Assembly (NCBI GenBank): GCA_028703035.1
Contig: JAQVNR010000003.1
Span: forward strand, 1-36,514
Length of the DNA: 36,514 nt
Source: Bacilli bacterium
GTDB lineage: Bacteria > Bacillota_I > Bacilli_A > RF39 > UBA660
Reading direction: 5' to 3'
Position numbers and translations under genes: made by a program. Within the stretch, counting starts at the first letter, position 1. Each line of letters starts with the position of its first letter. Positions 1 to 11,076 of this stretch are shown here, in pieces. Below the pieces are notes generated by a model. It ran no database searches. It worked only from the letters and a program-made list of their open reading frames with translations, and was not told the origin of the DNA.

Positions 1-148
1 TATGCAATCATTAGAAGCTGTGCTTCCACATATTCTAAAAATGACATTAATTTATTTGATGCTTTTAAGAATGCTTTAAATAATAATCCTATTATTATTT
101 GATTTGATTACCTAAACTGTAACTAAAAAAGAAGCTATTTCTAATTTA

Positions 149-463
149 GTGATTATTGATGAAAAAATAGCTGTTACTTATCTGTCTTTTACAGATATAA
201 CAAGTCATCCATATGATGTCCCTAATGATTTTGTAAATCTTGGAAGAAATATTAAAAACATTGAAATAAGTGTAATCTTTATTGAAGAAAAACCAAATAC
301 TTATAAGGTTAGTCTAAGATCAAAAGAATACTTTGATGTTGCAAATGTAGCTAAGAAATTTGGTGGTGGTGGCCATAAATTTACTTCTGGGATTAGATTT
401 AAAAATAATTATGAGAAAACAAGAAGAGCTATCATAAATGAAATAAAAAGAAATTTAGAATAA
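149..463 (+). pseudogene. C-terminal remnant of a DHH/DHHA1 family phosphoesterase (NrnA-like)
   Basis: DHHA1 glycine motif 'KKFGGGGHKFTSG' near the C-terminus. No DHH domain; the upstream 148 bp carries stops in this frame. Confidence 0.6.
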
Positions 464-523
464 CTTTACTTTTTTGAGTTAATGTTATAGAATATATATA
501 GATGAAAATTAACAGGTGATTAT

Positions 524-1477
524 ATGAAAAAAACCGTTGGTGATAATTTAAAACTATATAGAATGAGATCAAATCTTTCAATGTCAGCAGCTGGGAAAAT
601 ACTTAATATGTCGGCTCCGGCAATTTTAAAATATGAAAGAAATCAAATTATTGCCTCTTTAAAAAGGCTTGAAGATTTTGCTTTGGCTTACAATACTACT
701 ATAGAAGATCTTCTTGATGTTGAAGATACTATTGAACTTAAATTCACTAATTTTAAATGCAAACCAAATACATCTGAAATAAAAAAATTAAAGATTAAAG
801 ATTTAATTATCTCAAAAGTAGATGCTTATTTTAACTTACTTAAATTATCAGAGATAACTTTTCAAAATAAATTTGGGGTTCATATGGTTGGTACTTTAAA
901 AGAAGCTGAAAGCCTTGCCACTAAATTAAGAATATTTTTTACTGTTCCAATTAAAGATCCAATATCTAATCTTGTTTACTTACTTGAGAATAACAACATG
1001 ATGATTATTACAATTCCTAGAAATGATGTTGCAAGTGATTTTATTGGTTTTTACGAAACAGTCAATAATGTTCCTGTTATAGCCGTGCCTGAGGCAGAAG
1101 ACAGTTATGAACAGCGATTTAGCATTGCTAAATACTTAGGAGAATTATTAATTATTAATGATTATAATAAAGATGCTTTAACTACTCAGTTTGCTTTATC
1201 ACTACTTATCCCTAGAGAATCAATAATTGAAGAATTTGATGAAAAAAGAATTAGAATAAGTTTTAGAGAAATTGAAATTTTTAGTAATAATTTTAGAGTA
1301 AGTTATAAACATATTATTAGAAGATTAAAGGAAATCGGAATTATTACTTCTAGCAATGCCAAATATTTAAATATTCATATTAATAAAAATAATATTAAAG
1401 AAAATGAGTACTATGAAGTTCCTTATTTCTATGAAAAATTAAAAGCCAAATTAACAGCAAGAGGAATTATTAAATAA
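524..1477 (+). CDS. XRE-type HTH regulator with ImmA/IrrE-like (DUF955) domain
   Basis: N-terminal HTH (VGDNLKLYRMRSNLSMSAAGKILNMSAPAILKYER) and IrrE-like C-terminal region (RFSIAKYLGELLI ... FALSLLIPRESI). SD-like 'aggtgat' before ATG. Confidence 0.75.
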   Translation: MKKTVGDNLKLYRMRSNLSMSAAGKILNMSAPAILKYERNQIIASLKRLEDFALAYNTTIEDLLDVEDTIELKFTNFKCKPNTSEIKKLKIKDLIISKVDAYFNLLKLSEITFQNKFGVHMVGTLKEAESLATKLRIFFTVPIKDPISNLVYLLENNNMMIITIPRNDVASDFIGFYETVNNVPVIAVPEAEDSYEQRFSIAKYLGELLIINDYNKDALTTQFALSLLIPRESIIEEFDEKRIRISFREIEIFSNNFRVSYKHIIRRLKEIGIITSSNAKYLNIHINKNNIKENEYYEVPYFYEKLKAKLTARGIIK

Positions 1478-1627
1478 TGTAATATATTATTATTATTTCT
1501 TAAACGTTAGGTTTATTTGTTGTATTATTTTTTTGCATATCAGAAAGAAAATATTGAAAAAAAGTAGATGCTTATTTAGAATCCAAGAAATGTGCGACTC
1601 AAGTAATAAAACAAACTTTTTTTAATA

Positions 1628-2272
1628 TTGGCAGGTTGTGGAAGTAATAACGCTAACTATGATTATAGTAATACTGGAAGCGGAAAAAATACTAATTCTA
1701 ATGAAAACAGTTCTAAAATTAGTGATTTAGAAGATAATATTATTATTAGTGGAGAAATTACAGAACGAGGTAAATTAGTCATTTTAGCAAAAAATACTAA
1801 TAATGCCGTCGTAGATATGGATTTTGAAGTAGAGTTTTACGATGTTAACGGAACAATTGGTGGTAGTGACAGTGACAGTTTACAAGCTGTTGGAGCCAAT
1901 ACTGAGGTAGCTGTAGAAATATATTCAACACCAGATAATTTTGATAATTATAAAATATATATTGATGTAGAACCGTCGGATGTAATTTCATATTTTGACA
2001 AAGTTGAATTAACACACAATAATACTGGAAAAGAAATAGCTGTTCAAGTTAAAAACAATTCACAAGATATGATTGAATATATTACTGTTTCCATTGTTTT
2101 CTATAAAAACAACAAGGTTGTAGGTATCGAAGAGGATATTGAGTCAGACATCAAATCTAGTCGTTCTGCAAATTTTGTTTTAAACTATCCATATAAAAAA
2201 ATCGGTTATGATAAAGTCGATTTTGATTCCTATAAAGTTTTTATAACTGAAGCTTATTCATATAATTGGTAG
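1628..2272 (+). pseudogene. Lipoprotein-like protein lacking an intact signal peptide (FxLYD-like)
   Basis: Lipobox-like LAGC at the very start of the ORF; the in-frame upstream stretch is only 'stop-NKLFLI', too short for a signal peptide. Confidence 0.5.
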
Positions 2273-2289
2273 ATTATAAAACTTGCCTG

Positions 2290-2312
2290 AAAGCGAATTT
2301 ATCGCTTTTTTT
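2290..2312 (+). terminator. Intrinsic terminator
   Basis: AAAGCGA-ATTTA-TCGCTTT followed by a T run. Confidence 0.7.
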
Positions 2313-2687
2313 ATTGCTTTCAATAAGACCTTAGCTCATCTCAATACCACGGCTCATTTTCTTCTTTTAAAATATGATTCATATGATAAGATTAGGTAAG
2401 TTTTTATACCACATCCATGTATATGCCATTATACAAAGTATTAAACTTTGAGACGGATAGTAAAAATTACTTTGCACTTATATTAATAGGCTAACCTATT
2501 TTAAACTCAATATTAAATAGGAATGTTCACGAATCAATCAGACAAAGAATAACTAAAACATTATTAACAAAAGCTCAGCTGTTGCTTATAAAAAGTAAAA
2601 GAAGTAATCGATAGTGATATAGTAGATGCATTAATCAATTATAGGTTAATTTAAAGTTTTAGTAAAATAGAACAATAAATTTATTTC

Positions 2688-2746
2688 TGAAAAGTGTATA
2701 TTAAAACTCTTGAAAAGTGTATATTAAAACTCTTAAAAAGTGTATA
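2688..2746 (+). repeat. Direct repeats: two identical 23-bp units plus a partial third
   Basis: TGAAAAGTGTATATTAAAACTCT at 2688-2710 and 2711-2733, then TAAAAAGTGTATA at 2734-2746. Confidence 0.85.
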
Positions 2747-2782
2747 ATGATATGGTATTATGTAAGAAAAGGAGATGAAAAA

Positions 2783-4066
2783 ATGAGTTAAAAAAAAGAA
2801 GGTTACAGTCCTCGTCTTATTGATGAAAAAATATTCAAATACTTAAATATATTTGGGGCTTTATCAATTACTGGACCAAAATGGTGTGGTAAAACTTGGA
2901 CTAGCTTAAACCATGCTAAAAGCGTAACATATTTAACTGAAAAAAGTTCAAGGGATTTAGCTAAAATAGATCCGCAATATATATTTACTGAATCTAGACC
3001 CCAGCTAATTGATGAGTGGCAACTAGTGCCTAGTATTTGGGATTCAGTGAGACACGAATGTGATAGTGATAAAAAAAAAGGGAAATTTATATTAACTGGA
3101 TCAACTTCGCTTGAAAAAGAAGACAATGAAGAAGAAGTCTTCCACTCCGGAACAGGGAGAATTGCTAATTTGAAAATGTATCCAATGAGTTTATATGAGT
3201 CTGGTGACTCTACAGGAGAAGTTTCTATTACAGATATGTTAAAAAAAGAGGTTATTCCTAAGTATATTGGAAAAGTTGGGTTAGATGAAATTGCGAACTT
3301 AATAATTTGTGGAGGTTGGCCTGAGGCAATCAATATGAATTCATCTGAAATAGGAATAATTCCCAAAATATACTTGGAGAGTGTAATTAATAATGGTATA
3401 AATGAAAGAAAGTCGGTAAAAAGAGATAGTAATAAAATGAGAATGTTTATTAGATCATTATCTCGAAATGAATCTTCTGTTGCTGGTGTAAATACAATAT
3501 TAAAAGATATAGCTGAGTTTGAAATAGAAGAGAAATTATTACAAAGTAGAGTTACAGTTGCTGAGTATACCAATGTTCTAGATAATTTACATCTAATTAA
3601 TAATCAAGAAGCGTTTTCTATAAATTATCGCTCTTCTAAAAGGGTTGGTAAATCACCAAAAAGACATTTAGTAGACCCGTCGCTTGCGTGTGCTAGTTTA
3701 GATTTATCGGTAGATAAATTATTATATGATTTAAATACTTTTGGAATTATGTTTGAGTCTCTTGTTGTAAGAGACTTAACTATTTATATGGATTATCTAG
3801 ATGGTCGTATATTTTATTTTAGAGATAATACATCTGGTGATGAGGTTGATGCAATACTTGAGTTTAGTGATGGAAGTTATGCGGCAGTCGAAGTTAAACT
3901 TAGCTCATATTCAATTGAAGAAGCTAAAATCAGTCTTCAAAAATTTTATAATAATGTTTCAAAAAAACCAAAATTTATGTGTATTATAGTTGGGCATTAT
4001 GAAGCTGTGGTTTATGATAAAGAAAATAATATATATATTATTCCTATTACTTCATTAAAACCTTAA
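2783..4066 (+). pseudogene. AAA ATPase, DUF4143 family, with in-frame TAA at codon 3
   Basis: Reads ATG AGT TAA AAA AAA GAA..., then an open frame: SPRLIDEKIFKYLNIFGALSITGPKWCGKTWTS (Walker A) ... IDEWQLVPSIWD ... FILTGS ... DEVDAILEFSDGSYAAVEVKL. SD AAGGAG lies 8 nt before the ATG. The ORF track only shows 3026-4066. Confidence 0.75.
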
Positions 4067-4078
4067 AATATAGGTTAT

Positions 4079-4098
4079 AAAGGCGATATGCCTTTTTA
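4079..4098 (+). terminator. Intrinsic terminator
   Basis: AAAGGC-GATAT-GCCTTTTT. Confidence 0.55.
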
Positions 4099-4142
4099 TT
4101 ATGCCAAAATAATGATATAATGTAAGCAGAGAAAGTAGGAAC

Positions 4143-6221
4143 ATGATGGAATATTTAGACAAATTAAATAAAGAACAAAAAGAGGCGGTTACCCATAAAG
4201 ATGGCCCAGTTTTAGTTATGGCTGGAGCTGGCTCTGGTAAAACAAAAGTATTAACTACGAGAATAGTTTATTTAATTAATGAGGGAGTTCCTGATTATAA
4301 TATTTTAGCTATTACTTTTACTAATAAAGCTGCTGCTGAAATGCGGAGCAGAGTATATAACATGATTGGCCCAGTTTCTTCATTTATTGGAACATTTCAT
4401 TCCTTTGGATTAAGAATCATTAGAGAGAATTATAAGGAATTAAATTTATCTAGTAATTTTACAATTATTGATAGTGATGATGTATTATTTATAATAAAAA
4501 GAATTTTAAAAGAAAAGGATTTAGATTCTAAACAATACAGCCCTTTTTATATAAGAAATAGAATAAGTTTTATTAAAAATCAAATGTTAAGTGATCGTGA
4601 ACTTGATACTTTATTTAATACGGAGTTAGATAAAGTAATAGTTGATATATATAATGTTTATAAACAAAAATTAATTAATAATTCTAGTGTTGATTTTGAT
4701 GATTTATTACTTATGCCCGTTCAATTATTTTTAAAAAATAAAGAAATACTAGCCCACTACCAAGAGAAGTATAAATATATTTTAATAGATGAGTATCAAG
4801 ATACTAATCCTGTTCAATATAAATTATCAGTGTTGTTATCAAATAAGCATAAAAATATATTTGTTGTTGGGGATATGAATCAAAGTATTTATGCTTTTAG
4901 ACAAGCTGATTATCGTAATATTATTAATTTTGAAACAGATTTTAAAGATTGCACAGTTATTAAACTTGAACAAAACTATCGCAGTACTAATACGATATTA
5001 GATGCCGCTAATGAAGTAATTAAGCATAATAAAGAAAGAAAAGATTTAAGACTATATTCAGAAAAAGGTGGAGGTCTTAAAATTAAATATTTAAGAAGTT
5101 ATGATGAAAAACACGAGATATCTTTAGTAATAGATGAAATTAAAGACTTATATAATCAAGGTACTGAATATAGTGAAATGGCTGTTTTATATCGCACTAA
5201 TGCTCAAGCTAGAGTTATCGAAGAAGTTTTTTTAGGAAAAGGTATTCCTTGTAAAGTGTTTGGTAGTTATTTCTTTATTGATCGAAAAGAAATCAAGGAT
5301 TTAATTGCTTATTTAAGACTTATTTATAATGAGAATGATGAGGTTAGTTTAAGAAGAGTTATCAATGTTCCTAAAAGAGGTATTGGTGAAGTTGCAATTA
5401 AGACACTTGAGGCGACCGCTTTAAATAATAGCCAATCTATGTTTGATTCTCTTACAACTAGAAAAGAATTAGAATTTAAAGATATTATTCTAAAACTTAA
5501 AAAAGTGAGTGAAAATTCCAGTTTAACTGAGCTTATTGATTCAGTTATTAAAATTTCAGGCATGAAAAAAGCTTTAGAAGAATCTAAAAATTTAGAAGAT
5601 GAATTAAGAATTGATAACTTAGAGGAATTTAAAAGTATTAGTACTTCTTATGAAGAAAGAACTGGTTCAGTTCATTTAGGAGATTTCTTAGAAGAAATAA
5701 CTTTAATGAGTGATGTTTCCAATCATAAGAGCGATGGTAATGAAGTAACACTTATGACCCTTCATAGTGCGAAAGGTTTAGAATTTAAAATAGTTTTCTT
5801 AGTTGGAATGGAAGAAGGATTATTTCCTCATGATATGTCATTAAGAGAAGGTAATCTTGAAGAAGAAAGAAGACTTTGTTATGTTGGTATTACTAGAGCA
5901 AAAGAAAGATTATATTTAACTAATGCTAAAAGAAGACTTTTATACGGTAGAATTCAGCAAAATATGCCATCAAGATTTATATCAGAAATAAATGCTAAAC
6001 ATATAGAAACTAATGAGGTATTTAACGAAGTTAAACCTTTGACTATCGAAGAAATGTATACTGAAGATAATGATGATATAAAAGTAGGAACAGCTGTAAA
6101 ACATGATTTCCATGGTTTAGGTGTTGTTGTAAAAGAAGATGGAAATTTAATTGATATAGCATTTAAAAGTGAGACTAAAAAATTTATGAAAAACCATAAA
6201 AGTATTAAAAAAGTTATATAA
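4143..6221 (+). CDS. pcrA: ATP-dependent DNA helicase PcrA/UvrD
   Basis: LNKEQKEAV, Walker A AGAGSGKTKVL, IDEYQDTNPVQY, GDMNQSIYAFRQAD, VTLMTLHSAKGLEFKIVFLVGMEEGLFPH; Tudor-like C-terminus. Confidence 0.97.
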   Translation: MMEYLDKLNKEQKEAVTHKDGPVLVMAGAGSGKTKVLTTRIVYLINEGVPDYNILAITFTNKAAAEMRSRVYNMIGPVSSFIGTFHSFGLRIIRENYKELNLSSNFTIIDSDDVLFIIKRILKEKDLDSKQYSPFYIRNRISFIKNQMLSDRELDTLFNTELDKVIVDIYNVYKQKLINNSSVDFDDLLLMPVQLFLKNKEILAHYQEKYKYILIDEYQDTNPVQYKLSVLLSNKHKNIFVVGDMNQSIYAFRQADYRNIINFETDFKDCTVIKLEQNYRSTNTILDAANEVIKHNKERKDLRLYSEKGGGLKIKYLRSYDEKHEISLVIDEIKDLYNQGTEYSEMAVLYRTNAQARVIEEVFLGKGIPCKVFGSYFFIDRKEIKDLIAYLRLIYNENDEVSLRRVINVPKRGIGEVAIKTLEATALNNSQSMFDSLTTRKELEFKDIILKLKKVSENSSLTELIDSVIKISGMKKALEESKNLEDELRIDNLEEFKSISTSYEERTGSVHLGDFLEEITLMSDVSNHKSDGNEVTLMTLHSAKGLEFKIVFLVGMEEGLFPHDMSLREGNLEEERRLCYVGITRAKERLYLTNAKRRLLYGRIQQNMPSRFISEINAKHIETNEVFNEVKPLTIEEMYTEDNDDIKVGTAVKHDFHGLGVVVKEDGNLIDIAFKSETKKFMKNHKSIKKVI

Positions 6222-6255
6222 TTAGGTTATAATAAAATTAGAAAGGCTTTTAAGT

Positions 6256-8781
<2,526 letters not shown>

Positions 8782-8819
8782 AAAACAAAAAAAATATTAG
8801 AACATGATATAATGTCTAG

Positions 8820-8910
8820 AAATTTACGGCACATTTTAAGCAAGCTTAAAATGTGTTATAAATTTATTGTACCTAATTGCGGATATAGGGGAAAGTATCT
8901 TTTTTATTTT
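8820..8910 (+). ncRNA. Candidate small RNA 1
   Basis: Extended -10 TGATATAAT (8805-8813); 12-bp hairpin CACATTTTAAGC-AA-GCTTAAAATGTG (8830-8855); ends in GATA..TATC + T run (about 8900-8910). No plausible ORF. Confidence 0.35.
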
Positions 8911-8942
8911 CTTCTTTTTATAAAAATGTGTATAATATAAAT

Positions 8943-9006
8943 AACACATGAGCGAAAGTTTTGTTTCGTTTGATAGTTACATATACTACCGCTCATGTGT
9001 TTTTTT
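8943..9006 (+). ncRNA. Candidate small RNA 2
   Basis: TATAAT at 8931-8936; outer stem ACACATGAGCG (8944-8954)/CGCTCATGTGT (8990-9000) followed by TTTTTT; smaller internal pairings (CGAAA/TTTCG, TAGT/ACTA). Confidence 0.45.
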
Positions 9007-9035
9007 GTGAAGTGTTTAAATCAATTTTATTAAAA

Positions 9036-9060
9036 ATCAGTAAAAATTTTTTTTACTGAT
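9036..9060. repeat. Inverted repeat, possible bidirectional terminator
   Basis: ATCAGTAAAAATTTTTTTTACTGAT. Confidence 0.5.
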
Positions 9061-9136
9061 TATAGATTTTGCGTCAGCGATTTGGTATAATGTTTTCAAA
9101 CGGAAGCCGTTATGTGTGAAAAGGAGGAATTATTTT

Positions 9137-9745
9137 ATGAATGAACATATTCAGATTGCGCTGTTTTTCCCAGAAAGAATTATTTATGACCCAACAAGAG
9201 TCGCAAATGCTTTTTTGGAAAAACTGCCGGAGTTAAAACAACCAATTATATTACCGTTTGATATAGGGCCAAACCAAGAGGGGAGCGGAATTCCTGTTGT
9301 GGTTTTCGATCAATCTTCGGATATTAAATTAACGTTAACTTTTAACAATTTTGTTTTGACTTTATTTAACGATAAAAGAAAAGAAAAAAAAGAAATAATA
9401 AAGAAAATTTTTAATGTAATTAATGTTTTTCAGTTAAATTTTTCTAGAATTGGCTATGTTAACAACACACTTATGCCTGAATCAGATGTTTTAAAATTTA
9501 AAAGTGATAAGTTTAAAGACCCAGAAATTATAAAGGCTGAAGAGTTTCAACTTGGTTGGTATAACAAAATCACGATTGATGAATTAACAGTAAATTTTTG
9601 GCAAAGGTTTAATACTAACAAGTCAATATCAAATAATGTATTTGTTAGTTATGATTTAAATACCTTAATTGAAAACATACATGAAGTTGATTATAAATTT
9701 GCAATTAACTTTATTAATAATGTAGACAATTGGTTAAGTAAATAA
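9137..9745 (+). CDS. Uncharacterised protein (faint TIGR04255-like impression)
   Basis: ATG 9137 preceded by AAGGAGG; ORF track start 9116 is the earlier GTG. Extended -10 TGGTATAAT at 9083-9091. Confidence 0.6.
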   Translation: MNEHIQIALFFPERIIYDPTRVANAFLEKLPELKQPIILPFDIGPNQEGSGIPVVVFDQSSDIKLTLTFNNFVLTLFNDKRKEKKEIIKKIFNVINVFQLNFSRIGYVNNTLMPESDVLKFKSDKFKDPEIIKAEEFQLGWYNKITIDELTVNFWQRFNTNKSISNNVFVSYDLNTLIENIHEVDYKFAINFINNVDNWLSK

Positions 9746-9773
9746 TAATTCAAAAAATATTGGAGGTGATGGT

Positions 9774-10268
9774 ATGTTTGAATTATGTTACAATCCAACT
9801 TATACTACCGATAGCGTTACCGAATTTGACCAAATAAATAATCAAATTACTATCTGTAATGCTCCTAAATACAAAAGTTTAGAGGTAATATCTTTGAGTA
9901 TTTATAGAATGACTAAAAGACAAAATACTGAATATAATATAAAAGAAGTATTGACTAAGACCGAAGGGAATTTAGAAAATATGAAAAATGAATATTATAC
10001 TAGCTATAAATCAATTATTATAGATGGTAAACCAGTATTTTTATTAAAAGATACAATTTTTCTTGTAGAACAAACAAACGATGGATATTATTTCACTAAT
10101 AAAGATTTAAATATTATTTCTAGTGGTAAAAAATTTGAAGATGCTGAACAAAATATGTATGAAGAATTTTTAATTCAATGGGAGTTATATGCTGTTGAAA
10201 AAGATGAAAATTTAACAAAAAGAGCTCAAATTATTAAAAAACACCTCCTAGAAAGTGTGAAATTATAG
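9774..10268 (+). CDS. Uncharacterised protein with HicB-like C-terminal segment
   Basis: GGAGGTGAT SD; 'YYFTNKDLNIISSGKKFEDAEQNMYEEFLIQWELY' resembles the HicB-type 'SGxTxEEAxxNxxEA' segment. Confidence 0.5.
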   Translation: MFELCYNPTYTTDSVTEFDQINNQITICNAPKYKSLEVISLSIYRMTKRQNTEYNIKEVLTKTEGNLENMKNEYYTSYKSIIIDGKPVFLLKDTIFLVEQTNDGYYFTNKDLNIISSGKKFEDAEQNMYEEFLIQWELYAVEKDENLTKRAQIIKKHLLESVKL

Positions 10269-10295
10269 TGGCAATAAAAACACAAAAAATATTTA

Positions 10296-10484
10296 TTGAT
10301 TATAAATGGAAAAAAGACAGGAATTGATACTCATACAAGCCACGGACATAAAGAAACGGATGATATAATGTTAAATACAATGGCAAAACAAATGAAGATT
10401 ACTCGGTCTGAGTTTAATCTTTTTATAAAATGTACATTAAGTGAAGAAGATTATAAAAAACTGTTGATTGAAAGAATTGATTAG
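10296..10484 (+). CDS. Small uncharacterised protein, possibly a fragment
   Basis: INGKKTGIDTHTSHGHKETDDIMLNTMAKQMKITRSEFNLFIKCTLSEEDYKKLL. Weak TTG start, no SD; a competing frame starts at GTG 10268. Confidence 0.4.
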   Translation: MIINGKKTGIDTHTSHGHKETDDIMLNTMAKQMKITRSEFNLFIKCTLSEEDYKKLLIERID

Positions 10485-10487
10485 TTT

Positions 10488-10527
10488 AAAGATAAATATA
10501 AAAAAATTGTTTATCTTTTTTATTTTT
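10488..10527 (+). terminator. Intrinsic terminator
   Basis: AAAGATAAA ... TTTATCTTT followed by T-rich tract. Confidence 0.65.
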
Positions 10528-10596
10528 GGGAAAAATTCTAAATTGAATTATAAATCTTAATATAGTATAATAAAATTACTTAAGGGAGCTAAATAT

Positions 10597-11070
10597 ATGA
10601 AAAAATTCAAAAAGTTTTATAAAAACAATCGAATCTTTGTAATTCTTATGGGAGTAGCAATATTTTGTATTGCTGTAATTGGAGTAGTTTTTGGTTATAT
10701 TATTTTAACCCAAAATCAAGGTGATTTATATGGTAATAGATTAAATGGGATTGAGACTGTTAAAATAGAAAAAACGCGTCTTACTGAACTAGAAGATACT
10801 ATTAAAGAAGATGAGAAAGTTGAAAAAGTAACAAGTAGAATTAAAGGTAAATTAATATATATCAATATTTATTTAATTGATGGTAAGCTTGATGATGCTA
10901 AAAACATAGCAATTAAAAGTTTAGAATTCTTTACCGAAGATGAAAAAGCTTTTTATGATATTTCTTATTCTATAAATAAAACAGGTAGTGAAGAAGAAGT
11001 ACCGTTTACAGTAATGGGTTATAAAAAAAGTGATAATACTATTATCTCTTGGACAAACTATAGTGAGTAG
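10597..11070 (+). CDS. Hypothetical membrane-anchored protein
   Basis: Single N-terminal TM (IFVILMGVAIFCIAVIGVVFGYIIL); SD AGGGAG. Confidence 0.65.
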   Translation: MKKFKKFYKNNRIFVILMGVAIFCIAVIGVVFGYIILTQNQGDLYGNRLNGIETVKIEKTRLTELEDTIKEDEKVEKVTSRIKGKLIYINIYLIDGKLDDAKNIAIKSLEFFTEDEKAFYDISYSINKTGSEEEVPFTVMGYKKSDNTIISWTNYSE

Positions 11071-11076
11071 GAGACT

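Noticed and set aside
1-102. Short open stretch YAIIRSCASTYSKNDINLFDAFKNALNNNPIII-stop
   Set aside because: Too short and truncated by the window edge to assign; may or may not belong to the NrnA remnant.
2320-2680. Possible decayed IS or gene between the lipoprotein and DUF4143 loci
   Set aside because: No translation in any frame gave a recognisable motif.
2688-2746. CRISPR array
   Set aside because: Units are directly adjacent with no spacers, and there are no cas genes.
2803-3573. 256-aa minus-strand ORF
   Set aside because: Antisense to the DUF4143 coding frame; hydrophobic low-complexity translation with no family resemblance. Other antisense ORFs (5324-5563, 6845-7051, 17820-18020, 21409-21627, 25260-25715, 28824-29027) rejected likewise.
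3801-3989. Overlapping plus-strand ORFs in alternative frames (also 14604-14900, 26233-26451)
   Set aside because: Shadow frames of better-supported genes with no SD or conserved motif.
8943-9745. Type III toxin-antitoxin (ToxIN-like) from sRNA 2 plus downstream ORF
   Set aside because: No tandem ToxI-type repeats, and the downstream protein does not resemble ToxN/AbiQ; the ORF also has its own promoter.
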